Shown piece after piece: positions 47,578-55,660 of a DNA stretch of 64,000 bases (its first letter is position 1; each line of letters starts with the position of its first letter). This DNA is from Halomonas sp. McH1-25 (lineage in GTDB: Bacteria > Pseudomonadota > Gammaproteobacteria > Pseudomonadales > Halomonadaceae). The stretch covers positions 372,001 to 436,000 of the forward strand of contig NZ_JAKRFI010000001.1 in NCBI RefSeq assembly GCF_022348165.1. Reading direction: 5' to 3'. The notes under the pieces were generated by a model. It had not been told where the DNA came from. It made no database searches and saw nothing but the letters and a program-made list of their open reading frames with translations. The translations under genes and the position numbers were made by a program.

Positions 47578-47751
47578 ATGGGACGAGTCGCATTACTAGT
47601 GATACTGCTCGCTGGGGCAGTCATCTTATACAGGGCCATGGATCAATCACCAACGGAAATCGAGACAGCGCCACTGTCGGATTGGGACATGCGCCAGGCG
47701 ATACAGGAGGCATCGGACAACGAGCGTAACCCTTGGAACGGCGACGGATAG
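47578..47751 (+). CDS. Small membrane-anchored protein 2 of a three-member family
   Basis: 57 aa from the ATG at 47578 with CAGGAAG upstream. It opens MGRVALLVILLAGAVIL (membrane helix or uncleaved signal) and ends DWDMRQAIQEASDNERNPWN. It shares MGRVALL, an LL-x-GA helix, T-E-[IV], P-L and the WDM-x-Q-x-IQ-x-AS-x-x-ERNPW tail with the gene at 48013, so the two are clear paralogues. The mature part would be about 35 residues on the periplasmic side. Function unknown. Confidence 0.65.
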   Translation: MGRVALLVILLAGAVILYRAMDQSPTEIETAPLSDWDMRQAIQEASDNERNPWNGDG

Positions 47752-48012
47752 ACCAGCGGCCTATACGCCATATAACGGTATACCCATCAAGATAGCAAAA
47801 CCTCCTCGAAGCTGTTCTCGACAAAGTTTGCAACCAATACGAAAACCGGATGACCAAAGCTCACTACAGGTAGCAATTATTCAAAGACAAACGATAGCCA
47901 TGCGCTAATCATCAAGATTAGCCAAAAGGACTAGAAGAATGTAACTGGAATGTTTCAATCAAGCGACTAGACTGAGCCTATCTGAAACATAAACCAACGC
48001 AGGGAAGCAGTG

Positions 48013-48195
48013 ATGGGACGAGTCGCTTTGCTGGGCGTGCTGCTCGTCGGAGCAGCATTGACGTTCATCGGATTGAACGCATCCACTACCGAAGTACAGC
48101 AGACGGATCCACTCGCAGGCTGGGACATGCAACAAGAGATCCAGAAGGCATCGGAAACCGAGCGCAACCCCTGGAAACGAAAGCTAGAACTGTAG
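48013..48195 (+). CDS. Small membrane-anchored protein 3 of a three-member family
   Basis: 60 aa from the ATG at 48013, with AGGGA eight bases upstream; a GTG one codon earlier is possible. It opens MGRVALLGVLLVGAALTF and ends GWDMQQEIQKASETERNPWK plus a short basic tail. It is the closest paralogue of the gene at 47578, 261 bases upstream. Its stop lies inside a perfect inverted repeat that may end the transcript, and a CsrB-like RNA gene follows. Confidence 0.7.
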   Translation: MGRVALLGVLLVGAALTFIGLNASTTEVQQTDPLAGWDMQQEIQKASETERNPWKRKLEL

Positions 48196-48203
48196 TTCTA
48201 GCT
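48182..48203. repeat. Perfect inverted repeat at the end of small gene 3
   Basis: AGCTAGAACT and its exact complement, two bases apart, overlap the stop codon of the 48013 gene. It can form a hairpin but has no U-tract, so it could be a weak terminator, a stability element or a protein-binding site. Confidence 0.55.
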
Positions 48204-48311
48204 GCCGAATGGGCAGGTTGCCCAGCTCATGTGTAAACGCTGGTCCAGCCCGGTTTCTTTTCTAAACATTTTCCTTTTTGCAATCATTGGATCGTCTCAC
48301 TAACCTTAGAG

Positions 48312-48508
48312 GCACGGTAAGCAGCGGCCAAGGACAGGCCGCCAGTTCAGGGAAGAGCGCGGTCAGGAAGACCGGCACTCGGGAAAGAAGGCAGTGACGA
48401 AGGCAGGATGCCGCTTAGGTGCCAAGGATCCCGTAACAGCTTACCTTTGGCAGAGGAAAACTTCTGCTCCAGCCCGGCTCTCTCCTTTTTGAGGCCGGGC
48501 TTAGTTTA
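48312..48508 (+). ncRNA. CsrB/RsmZ-like CsrA-sequestering small RNA
   Basis: A noncoding stretch with seven GGA motifs in about 130 bases. Several sit in loops of perfect small hairpins: GCGGCC-AAGGACA-GGCCGC (48324-48342), CGGTC-AGGAA-GACCG (48360-48374), GGCA-GGA-TGCC (48402-48412) and GCAGA-GGAAAACT-TCTGC (48450-48467). GGTAAGC at 48316-48322 pairs with GCTTACC at 48439-48445 to close the structure. It ends in an intrinsic-terminator-like hairpin (AGCCCGGC/GCCGGGCT, 48471-48501). A -35 TTGCAA (48278) and a -10 TAACCT (48301) with a 17-base spacer lie upstream. GGA-loop hairpins are the hallmark of CsrB, CsrC, RsmY and RsmZ. Confidence 0.65.
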
Positions 48509-48529
48509 TGTATGGGCGCTACGCTCGAT

Positions 48530-49201
48530 CTAGCGTTTTATAGCTACCCAGCCAATCACCTCGTCGGCCTCCATGAGCGTCAAGTTCTGGGTATGAAAGG
48601 CCCCGGTATCGATGTACAGCACATTTCCCAGGCATAGGGGGTGAGGAACGATGGTGTGCCCGACGACGACGCCATCGATACCCGAGATACACGTCTCATC
48701 GCGGCGCTGAATCCTCGAGCGACCCCAAACCATATCGTGCTCATGGCGCGCGCCTTCGGATTCAAGCATCGCCCAATCGGCCGGTGGCTCGGCATGGACC
48801 ATGCCAATCCTATGACCTTTCACCTCGACGTCACGTGCGTAAGGCAAGTGTTCCAAGGCTCGCTCCAGGCAAGCTCCGACATCGCTCGAGGCACAGCGGT
48901 CTGCCCAGTCCCCGCCATTCATCATCCAGAGCCGCCAGGCCCTGCCGCCTTCGTTCAGGGCCTGGTGCGCCAATATTTCATGGTTGCCACGCACCCCGAA
49001 GAACCACGGCTCGAAAGCCAGGGCCAGGCAGGCCAAGCTGTCAGGGCCTCGGTCGATCAGATCACCGACACAGAACAGCCGGTCGTTGGCACGATCGAAT
49101 GCTACCCGCTTCAACGAGGCCTGCAGCAGCGCAAATTGGCCGTGAATGTCTCCAACGAAGAAATCCCGGCCCCGGTCGTTCGGGCCATGCTTCTGAAGCA
49201 T
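48530..49201 (-). CDS. PP2A-like serine/threonine phosphatase (metallophosphoesterase)
   Basis: 223-aa calcineurin-like phosphoesterase of the bacterial PP2A/PrpA/lambda-phosphatase type. The metal-binding blocks GDIHGQ (about 17-22), GDLIDRGPDS (about 46-55), RGNHE (about 70-74), the HAEPP block and GHTI are all present in order. It could act on phosphoproteins or on dinucleoside polyphosphates. It is monocistronic and ends just after the CsrB-like RNA, convergent to it. Confidence 0.88.
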   Translation of the reverse strand: MLQKHGPNDRGRDFFVGDIHGQFALLQASLKRVAFDRANDRLFCVGDLIDRGPDSLACLALAFEPWFFGVRGNHEILAHQALNEGGRAWRLWMMNGGDWADRCASSDVGACLERALEHLPYARDVEVKGHRIGMVHAEPPADWAMLESEGARHEHDMVWGRSRIQRRDETCISGIDGVVVGHTIVPHPLCLGNVLYIDTGAFHTQNLTLMEADEVIGWVAIKR

Positions 49202-49318
49202 TCTTTCCCCTAGGTATGGCTGGCAATGAGGAGATCCTTACTCAGCGTAGGCATAACCCGGCGCCAGGCAAAACCGCCAAGTGCCATTCCAACGACGGCA
49301 GGATGCATGACAGAACAT

Positions 49319-49350
49319 AAAGGCCCTGACCAAGGATTGGCAGGGCCTTT
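49319..49350. terminator. Terminator between the phosphatase and OtsB-fusion genes
   Basis: AAAGGCCCTG and its complement flank a 12-base loop. It lies just after the otsB-like stop on the minus strand; the U-tract is weak on both sides. Confidence 0.6.
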
Positions 49351-49372
49351 CCATTATGCATCGTTCAATCAC

Positions 49373-50944
49373 TCATGATTCATCTCCCAGAACGTCGGCA
49401 AGGCGGCTGAGAAAGTGCCCGACGGCAACCGTGTCGCTCAAACGATAGCTGGCAGCCGTGTCCTGCGTAGTATCGCCGACGAACAGCCCGATCCCGCCCC
49501 GCTCGCGTAGCGCCATGAAGGCATCTTCGTCGGTTTCGTCGTCGCCGATGTATATCGGCACGACGCCCTCCTCCGCCAGGCCGAGCGCCTCGATCAACCA
49601 CGCGACGGCCTTGCCCTTGTCCCAGGGCAATTGCGGGCGCAGTTCGAAGACTTTCTTGCCACCGGTACGGCGTAGTGGCGGTTGCTCACCCGCCACGGAT
49701 TCGACGGTCGCATCAACGCGATCCACGTCGCGCTCGGCGACCAGCCGGTAATGAACGGCGACGGCAAAGCGCTTGCGCTCGACAAGGGCGCCCGGCACCT
49801 CGGCCAGACGGGCCCGAAGTTGCGCCTCGGCCTCATCGAGGGCCGGCAGGAATTCCGCGGCACGTTCGTGCTGCATCTGCAGGCCATTGGGGCCGACGAT
49901 GTCGAAACCGTGGCTCCCCGCATAGACGAGGTTATCGATCCCTACCAGCTCGGCTACGTTGGCTCGGTCGCGTCCGCTGACGATGGCGACGGTACAGCGC
50001 TCGGCCAGCCTTTCGAGGGTATGGCGCATGCTTTTGTCGAGGACGGCCAGTTCCGGCCGATCGACGATGGGTGTCAGGGTACCGTCATAGTCCAAGAATA
50101 TAGCCGGACGCTCAGCCCCCAGGGACTCGACGAGGCGGTCGAAAGCATCCATGGCATCCGGCAGGGAATCGCCGTGCACCCTATGGCCCGGCATCAATTC
50201 GGCCAGGTCGTCGACTACGACATCGGCGCCATGAGCCAATAGCTCGTTACGCTGTTGGGCGTGATCGACACCGATCACCAGGCCGATACCTGCCTTGTCG
50301 GCGGCCTTGACGCCGAACCGGGAATCTTCGACGGCAAAGGCCTCTCCCGGGGTCACCGACAGCAGGCTGGCTGAATGGCGGAAGATATCGGGATGCGGCT
50401 TGCCCTGCAGCCCCAAGCGCTCGGCCTCGATACCGTCGACCACGGCATCGAACAAGTGATCCAAGCCGGTCCTGACGAGAATGTCCTGCGCATTCTTGCT
50501 TGATGAAATCAGCGCCGTCTTTATCCCAGCCTTGCGGATCGACTCGATGAAAGCCACCGACGATGCAAAGATCTCGACTCCCTCTGCTCCCAGAAACCGT
50601 TCGAAATATCGCTGCTTGCGATTGCCTAGCCCACACACGGTCTCTTCATCGGGAGCGTCCCCGGGCGAGCCGAACGGCAGCCGTATGCCGCGGGACTCAA
50701 GAAAATTACTTACCCCGTCGTAGCGTGGCGCGCCGTCGACATAGCGTCGGTAGTCTTGGGGATCGAATGCCTGGAAAGGTTCACCGTCGCGCTTGGCACG
50801 CTCGGCGAGATAGCCGTCGAAGAGCTTTCGCCAAGCCTGGCAATGGATACGTGTCGCATGGGTCACTACCCCGTCCAGATCGAAGATGCCGGCCCGATAA
50901 CCGGTCGGCGTTACATCCTGTGGCGAGCGCCTTGGCTGTTGCAT
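49373..50944 (-). CDS. otsB: Fused beta-phosphoglucomutase-like HAD and trehalose-phosphatase
   Basis: 523 aa with two HAD domains. The N-terminal one (about residues 15-255) has [24 protein letters not shown] and [15 protein letters not shown], as in beta-phosphoglucomutases with an extra cap insertion ([19 protein letters not shown]). The C-terminal one (about 275-520) is OtsB-like: [23 protein letters not shown] and [12 protein letters not shown]. Similar two-domain fusions occur in mycobacterial OtsB1, where a GH65 domain follows; here that is absent. No otsA is in the window. The ATG at 50944 gives a clean N-terminus; the frame open to 51088 does not. Confidence 0.83.
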   Translation of the reverse strand: MQQPRRSPQDVTPTGYRAGIFDLDGVVTHATRIHCQAWRKLFDGYLAERAKRDGEPFQAFDPQDYRRYVDGAPRYDGVSNFLESRGIRLPFGSPGDAPDEETVCGLGNRKQRYFERFLGAEGVEIFASSVAFIESIRKAGIKTALISSSKNAQDILVRTGLDHLFDAVVDGIEAERLGLQGKPHPDIFRHSASLLSVTPGEAFAVEDSRFGVKAADKAGIGLVIGVDHAQQRNELLAHGADVVVDDLAELMPGHRVHGDSLPDAMDAFDRLVESLGAERPAIFLDYDGTLTPIVDRPELAVLDKSMRHTLERLAERCTVAIVSGRDRANVAELVGIDNLVYAGSHGFDIVGPNGLQMQHERAAEFLPALDEAEAQLRARLAEVPGALVERKRFAVAVHYRLVAERDVDRVDATVESVAGEQPPLRRTGGKKVFELRPQLPWDKGKAVAWLIEALGLAEEGVVPIYIGDDETDEDAFMALRERGGIGLFVGDTTQDTAASYRLSDTVAVGHFLSRLADVLGDES

Positions 50945-51175
50945 CGCTAATCCCTGTTTCTGTCCGTTCACGGAGTCGTGTCGATAGTGTAGTTGGCCGC
51001 TCCGGCGTAGTGTCTTCCAGGCCGGACGGGGGTCGCGACACGGCCCTGGGGTCAACTGGGCGCAAACGCCACACGACGAAGGAAGCATCGCTATGGTCTA
51101 CGTTCCTATCGTCAACGCCAGCAGACTGCATTAGCATCAGCAGGTTGATTCACAATAACGCAGGGACTCGAATCC

Positions 51176-52132
51176 ATGGGATATGCGCTTAGCTTGGCTA
51201 TCGGTATCGCACTGCTCACGCTGGGCGGTGAAACGCTGATTCGGGGTGCCATCGCCGCCTCGCGGCGGGTCGGGGTTTCCCCCTTGTTGACGGGCCTCGT
51301 CATCGTAGGGTTCGGCACCTCTTCGCCGGAACTCGTAGTGTCCATCGATGCCGCAATGAATGCCCAACCGGACATAGCCGTGGGCAACATCGTCGGCAGC
51401 AATATCGGCAACATTCTTCTGATCCTCGGGCTGTGCGCCGTGATCACGCCAATGACCGTCCAGCCCTTGGCCCTGCGACGCGATGGCCTCGTCGTGGTGG
51501 TCGCCAGTGCCCTGTTCATCGTGCTGGCATTGAGTGGCGGCCTCGGCCGAGTCGATGCGCTGATTTTTTTGGTCGGTTTGGCTGCTTACCTGGTCTGGGC
51601 CTATCGCAGCGAAAGCCGTCAGCACATACCGGCTGGCGACATGCATGCCGCAGAAGCCGAGGAGATGACGGCGTTGCCACGCCGTTGGCTCACCATCGTA
51701 CTGGCCATCCTGTTCGGCCTCGGCCTGTTGATCGGCGGTTCCAGGCTGCTTCTTCACGGCGCCATCGGCATTGCCGAAGCCATGGGCATACCCGAGACCG
51801 TCATCGGCCTGACGCTGGTGGCTGTCGGGACTTCACTGCCCGAAATGGCGGTGTCGGTGATCGCCGCCTTGCGCCGACATGCCGATGTCGCCGTGGGCAA
51901 CATCCTCGGCAGCAACATTTTCAATGTGCTGGGTATCCTCGGCATCTCGGCCATCCTGCAACCCTTGCCGATGGCCGAGCGCATCCTGGTTTTCGATCAG
52001 TGGGTCATGCTGGGTTCGGCCGTCGTACTCATGGGCTTTCTTTACACCGGATTGCGTCTGTCGCGTGTCGAAGGCGCCATTCTGCTTGGCAGCTATGTAG
52101 TCTATGTCTGGCTGAGTTTCATGTCGTTCTGA
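51176..52132 (+). CDS. Calcium/sodium antiporter (CaCA family, YrbG-like)
   Basis: 318-aa ten-helix K+-independent Na+/Ca2+ exchanger. The two inverted alpha-repeats are clear: GFGTSSPELVVSIDAA with GNIVGSNIGNILLILG, and AVGTSLPEMAVSVIAA with GNILGSNIFNVLGILG. The central loop is short and acidic. It starts at the ATG at 51176 with GGGA ten bases upstream. Confidence 0.92.
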   Translation: MGYALSLAIGIALLTLGGETLIRGAIAASRRVGVSPLLTGLVIVGFGTSSPELVVSIDAAMNAQPDIAVGNIVGSNIGNILLILGLCAVITPMTVQPLALRRDGLVVVVASALFIVLALSGGLGRVDALIFLVGLAAYLVWAYRSESRQHIPAGDMHAAEAEEMTALPRRWLTIVLAILFGLGLLIGGSRLLLHGAIGIAEAMGIPETVIGLTLVAVGTSLPEMAVSVIAALRRHADVAVGNILGSNIFNVLGILGISAILQPLPMAERILVFDQWVMLGSAVVLMGFLYTGLRLSRVEGAILLGSYVVYVWLSFMSF

Positions 52133-52254
52133 AGCGCCAGCGGAGGGAAGCAGGTTACCTATTGGATCATGCCGTTGCCATGAGGATACCCAGGCATGCC
52201 CAAGAGCGTGGTAGGGTGTCCTATCGATAGGATGAATTGGCTCAGGGAACCGGC

Positions 52255-52458
52255 ATGCTTAGAAGCGCGATGGAAATCAGGGAAGTCGACGTCGAGAGCC
52301 GTTCGGCGACTCGCTACGAACTGTTCGACGGCGACACTGGCATGAGTTTGGGAATCTACGATAGCTATGACCGAGCTCAGACGGAACGCGAACACATGCT
52401 GGATTCGGACTGGGCAGCTTATAAAGGCGGCACTGACGCTGACCCGGGCTCGGAATGA
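52255..52458 (+). CDS. Hypothetical small soluble protein
   Basis: 67 aa from the ATG at 52255 behind AGGGAACC. The protein is acidic, with alternating beta-strand-like sequence (RYELFDGDTGMSLGIYDSYDRA) and a C-terminal helix. It contains no cysteine and no signal. I do not recognise the family. It may be an independently transcribed gene between the antiporter and the convergent GntR gene. Confidence 0.5.
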   Translation: MLRSAMEIREVDVESRSATRYELFDGDTGMSLGIYDSYDRAQTEREHMLDSDWAAYKGGTDADPGSE

Positions 52459-52485
52459 CCTCAGACGTGAGCGACGACGATGAAG

Positions 52486-53208
52486 CTAGGCGATCCCACC
52501 GAGGATAGCCGCCAGATCGATTCGCCCTCCCTGAGGGCGTAGATCGAGTAGCCCCTCGAGATCGCTCAGGTGCTGGCGCATCCGATTGCAAGCCTGCTGC
52601 GGCGAGCCGGACCCCAGCAGGTTCAGAAGATCGGCATGGTCGTGATCCAGATAGCAGGCTTCCATGCCCGGACGTTTGTATAGCGCGATCACGATGGATG
52701 TACGCAGAATCAAATCGGTCAGCATGCTGCCCAGCACCCGGTTCGGCGAGTGATCCGCCAGATAACGATGCACTGCCAGGGAGCACTTTACGCGCCGGGC
52801 TTCGTCGCCCTGCTGGTGTGCGCCATGCTCCTCTTCGACAATTTGCCGTAGTTCCTCATATTGCGCGGAGGATAGTTTGCCTGCCAGCAAGGCTGCCACC
52901 TCGCCCTCCACCAAGCGCCGCGCCGCAAAGATCTCTTTCGTCTCCTGGATATCGGGCGACGCGACACGAGCCACCTGATTCGGCTGTTGTACGACGACAT
53001 GGTCACCGACCAACCGGGTCAATGCCTTGCGTACCACCGAGCGACTGACCCCGAAGATGCCTCCCAACGTTGCCTCGGGCAGACGCGTGCCCGGCGGAAG
53101 GCGCTGGGACAACACCGCATCGCGTATCATGTCGACGATATATTGGTCGCCGACACGCTTACCTGCATGAATATCGTCGGTTACCGTGTCCTGCCATGAC
53201 TTCGGCAT
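52486..53208 (-). CDS. GntR-family regulator (FadR/FCD subgroup)
   Basis: 240-aa repressor-type regulator. The winged helix-turn-helix is at about residues 18-82 (LPPGTRLPEATLGGIFGVSRSVVRKALTRLVGD as blocks) and the all-helical FCD effector domain at about 95-225, with Asp/His residues likely to bind a metal (VHRYLADH, HDHADLLNLL). GGGAG lies seven bases before the ATG at 53208. Two TATCCAA-containing repeats lie just upstream, and similar sites precede the purine permease, so it probably controls purine uptake and its own gene. Confidence 0.85.
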   Translation of the reverse strand: MPKSWQDTVTDDIHAGKRVGDQYIVDMIRDAVLSQRLPPGTRLPEATLGGIFGVSRSVVRKALTRLVGDHVVVQQPNQVARVASPDIQETKEIFAARRLVEGEVAALLAGKLSSAQYEELRQIVEEEHGAHQQGDEARRVKCSLAVHRYLADHSPNRVLGSMLTDLILRTSIVIALYKRPGMEACYLDHDHADLLNLLGSGSPQQACNRMRQHLSDLEGLLDLRPQGGRIDLAAILGGIA

Positions 53209-53266
53209 AGCCGTACTCCCTCGCTCGGTCATGCATACCTTCGCATGTTGTCACGACGAACGCTAT

Positions 53267-53298
53267 ACGTATCCAAACCACGCGAAGATTGTATCCAA
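53267..53298. promoter_or_regulatory. Candidate GntR operators upstream of the regulator gene
   Basis: ACGTATCCAA (53267-53276) and TTGTATCCAA (53289-53298) are spaced 22 bases apart, two helical turns. They resemble TTGTATACAA and TTGCATACAG upstream of the NCS2 permease at 60.5 kb. Confidence 0.4.
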
Positions 53299-53327
53299 TC
53301 AAACAAGTATGATGTTTCCAGTGGGAA

Positions 53328-53960
53328 TCATGTCCGGACACCACACCCCTTGAGGATGACGTGACACAGGAAGTCGGTGATATGGCGATAGTCGTCGGTA
53401 TCCAGCGCCTCACGACCGGTAATACCCAAGACCTGGGCTTCGAAATCGGCATAGTGCTGAGTGGACGACCAAATCAGAAAGATCAACCAGACCGGATCCA
53501 CCGGGTCCATCATCCCCCTTGCCGCCCACTGTTCGAACACCTTTGCCCGCGCCTGGACCCACTCACGCAATTCGCCATGTAAGTAGTCCTGCAGAAATGG
53601 CGCCCCCTGCAGCACTTCCGCGGCGAACAGCCGCGAGCCTTGGGGATGCGTGCGGGTGAGCTCCATCTTGCTGCGGATAAAGGCTTCGATGACCTCGGCG
53701 GGATCGTCATCGACACTGATGTCGTCCAGCATCGCGTTCCAGCGCTCCATCATGCGTTCGAGCAGCGTGACATACAGCTGGCGCTTGCTGCCCACGTAAT
53801 AGAGCACGTTCGACTTGGGCAACCCCGCCGCTTCGGCAATCGCCTGCACGCTGGCACCACGGTAGCCGTGACGGGCAAAGACCTGCTCGGCGGCATCGAG
53901 GATGGCTTTTTCGTTGCGTAGCCGCGTTCGTGTCATTTCTGGCGCAGTCATTGTCGTCAT
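53328..53960 (-). CDS. TetR-family regulator, RutR-like
   Basis: 210 aa. The N-terminal TetR helix-turn-helix (about residues 12-58, ILDAAEQVFARHGYRGASVQAIAEAAGLPKSNVLYYV as blocks) and the C-terminal domain (AARGMMDPVDPVWLIFLIWSSTQHYADFE as blocks) match RutR/YcdC of E. coli, which binds uracil and xanthine-related ligands and controls pyrimidine and purine catabolism. GGAAGG lies five bases before the ATG at 53960. It diverges from xdhABC-guaD, with a RutR-type palindrome in between. Confidence 0.85.
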   Translation of the reverse strand: MTTMTAPEMTRTRLRNEKAILDAAEQVFARHGYRGASVQAIAEAAGLPKSNVLYYVGSKRQLYVTLLERMMERWNAMLDDISVDDDPAEVIEAFIRSKMELTRTHPQGSRLFAAEVLQGAPFLQDYLHGELREWVQARAKVFEQWAARGMMDPVDPVWLIFLIWSSTQHYADFEAQVLGITGREALDTDDYRHITDFLCHVILKGCGVRT

Positions 53961-54102
53961 CGAGGCCTTCCCCCTGCCAAAGCGGCAAGCTTGCCCTAGC
54001 TTGGCGAGGGACTCAACGCCGGGGCTCTCGCTACTTGGCAGGAAGGAACTTTTACGTTCGCTGGCTTGCACGCACGAGGGCTTTCGGCCACGCTAAATAA
54101 CA

Positions 54103-54118
54103 TTGACCATTCGGTCAA
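54103..54118. promoter_or_regulatory. RutR-type operator upstream of xdhA
   Basis: TTGACCATTCGGTCAA is a palindrome differing at one position from the RutR consensus TTGACCAnnTGGTCAA. It lies between the divergent RutR-like gene and xdhA, 55 bases upstream of xdhA. Confidence 0.7.
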
Positions 54119-54172
54119 GTTGCTTGCAAACTCCTCCTGACAGATCTCCGATAACAACGAGCGAACTCCGTG

Positions 54173-55660
54173 ATGATCGACTTCTATCTGAACGGGCAAC
54201 GTCAGCAGTGTGCCGACATCAGCCCGGACACCAGTGCGCTGGAACTGCTACGTATCGATTTGGGCAAGACCGGAACCAAGGAAGGCTGCGCCTCCGGCGA
54301 CTGCGGCGCCTGTACGGTGGCCATCGGCGAGCCCGACGGCCAAGGCGGCCTGGTCTATCACAACGCCAATGCCTGCATCATGCCCGCCCATCAGTTGAAT
54401 GGCTGCCACGTGGTTACTGTCGAAGGGCTGGCCCGGGGCGACGCGCTGCATCCGGTACAGGCCGCGATGGTCGATTGCCACGGCAGCCAATGCGGTTTCT
54501 GTACCCCCGGCATCGTCATGTCGCTGTTCACCTTGCACGAAGGCCAGCGGCATCGACCGGCGCCCTTGACACAGGAGCGCCTGGAGTCGGCACTGGGAGG
54601 CAATCTTTGCCGCTGTACTGGCTACCGTCCGATTCGCGATGCCGCCCTGCGCATGGGTGAGTATCCCGATACGCACCCCACCTGGGCGGACGATCCGGAC
54701 CTGCCTCGCAATGTCGAAACGCTGTTCAGCGCTGCCACGCGCCCTGCCCAATCTACTTCCGAGACAGCCGAGGGCTATGCCATGCCACGCGACCTGGCGA
54801 GCCTGCGCGAACTGCGCCGTCAGCGTCCCGACTCACGCCTGGTGGCCGGGGCCACCGACCTGTGGCTGGAAGTGACGCAGCAGCTCAAGCCGCTCGAGGA
54901 TGTCGTCGATGTCCGCCAGGTCGCGGGACTCAACACCATCGAGGAAACCGCCGATGGCTGGTGGGTAGGTGCCGCCGTCACCTATCGTCGGCTGGAGCCG
55001 TTGCTCGCCAAGCATTACCCGGCCTTCGCACACCTCATGCACCGTTTCGCCTCGTCGCAGATCCGCAACCGGGCGACCATGGGCGGCAACGTGGCCAATG
55101 CCTCGCCGATTGGCGATACCCCGCCGGTGCTGCTGGCGCTGGATGCCCGGCTGGCCCTCGATGGCCCCGAAGGGCAGCGCGAACTTCCCATCGAGACATT
55201 CTTCCTCGATTACAAGAAGACGGCCCTCCAGCGGGGCGAGTTCATCCGTGCCATTTTCCTGCCGCGGCTCGAAGAGCGCCAGCTCAAGGTCTGGAAGCTG
55301 TCCAAACGTCGCGAGGACGATATTTCCGCGGTTCTGGCCGCCTTTTCCTGGCGGCTGGATGACGGCGTGATGCGGGATGTCCATCTCGCCTTTGGTGGCA
55401 TGGCGGCCATTCCGCGCCGCGCGCCCCAGGCTGAAGCGGCGCTGGAAGGCCAGCCACCGGGCCCCGCCGCGTTCGAGACCGCCCGAGCGGCGCTGCGACA
55501 GGAGTTCCAGCCTCTCGATGATGTGCGGGGCTCCAGTGAATACCGTCTCGTGGCGGCAGCCAACTTGCTCGAGCGTCTGCGCCTGATGCTGCAGAAAGAG
55601 ACACAAACGAGCCACGACAACGACACTGCGGAGGTCTGCCTCGATGCGTACGCTCACTGA
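54173..55660 (+). CDS. xdhA: Xanthine dehydrogenase small subunit (FeS/FAD)
   Basis: 495-aa electron-transfer subunit that passes electrons from the Mo site to NAD+. The first [2Fe-2S] domain has Cys39, Cys44, Cys47 and Cys68; the second has Cys107, Cys110, Cys146 and Cys148. The FAD domain starts near residue 200 (LVAGATDLWLEVTQ) and includes IRNRATMGGNVANASPIGD. The Shine-Dalgarno is weak. The ATG at 54173 is one codon after an in-frame GTG. It overlaps xdhB by 17 bases. Confidence 0.93.
   Translation: MIDFYLNGQRQQCADISPDTSALELLRIDLGKTGTKEGCASGDCGACTVAIGEPDGQGGLVYHNANACIMPAHQLNGCHVVTVEGLARGDALHPVQAAMVDCHGSQCGFCTPGIVMSLFTLHEGQRHRPAPLTQERLESALGGNLCRCTGYRPIRDAALRMGEYPDTHPTWADDPDLPRNVETLFSAATRPAQSTSETAEGYAMPRDLASLRELRRQRPDSRLVAGATDLWLEVTQQLKPLEDVVDVRQVAGLNTIEETADGWWVGAAVTYRRLEPLLAKHYPAFAHLMHRFASSQIRNRATMGGNVANASPIGDTPPVLLALDARLALDGPEGQRELPIETFFLDYKKTALQRGEFIRAIFLPRLEERQLKVWKLSKRREDDISAVLAAFSWRLDDGVMRDVHLAFGGMAAIPRRAPQAEAALEGQPPGPAAFETARAALRQEFQPLDDVRGSSEYRLVAAANLLERLRLMLQKETQTSHDNDTAEVCLDAYAH

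Noticed and set aside
48312-48508. RNase P RNA, 4.5S RNA or 6S RNA
   Set aside because: The conserved cores of these RNAs (GAGGAAAGTCC, GTTTACCAGG...GGAAGGAAGCAG) are absent or out of order; the repeated GGA-loop hairpins fit CsrB-like RNAs better.
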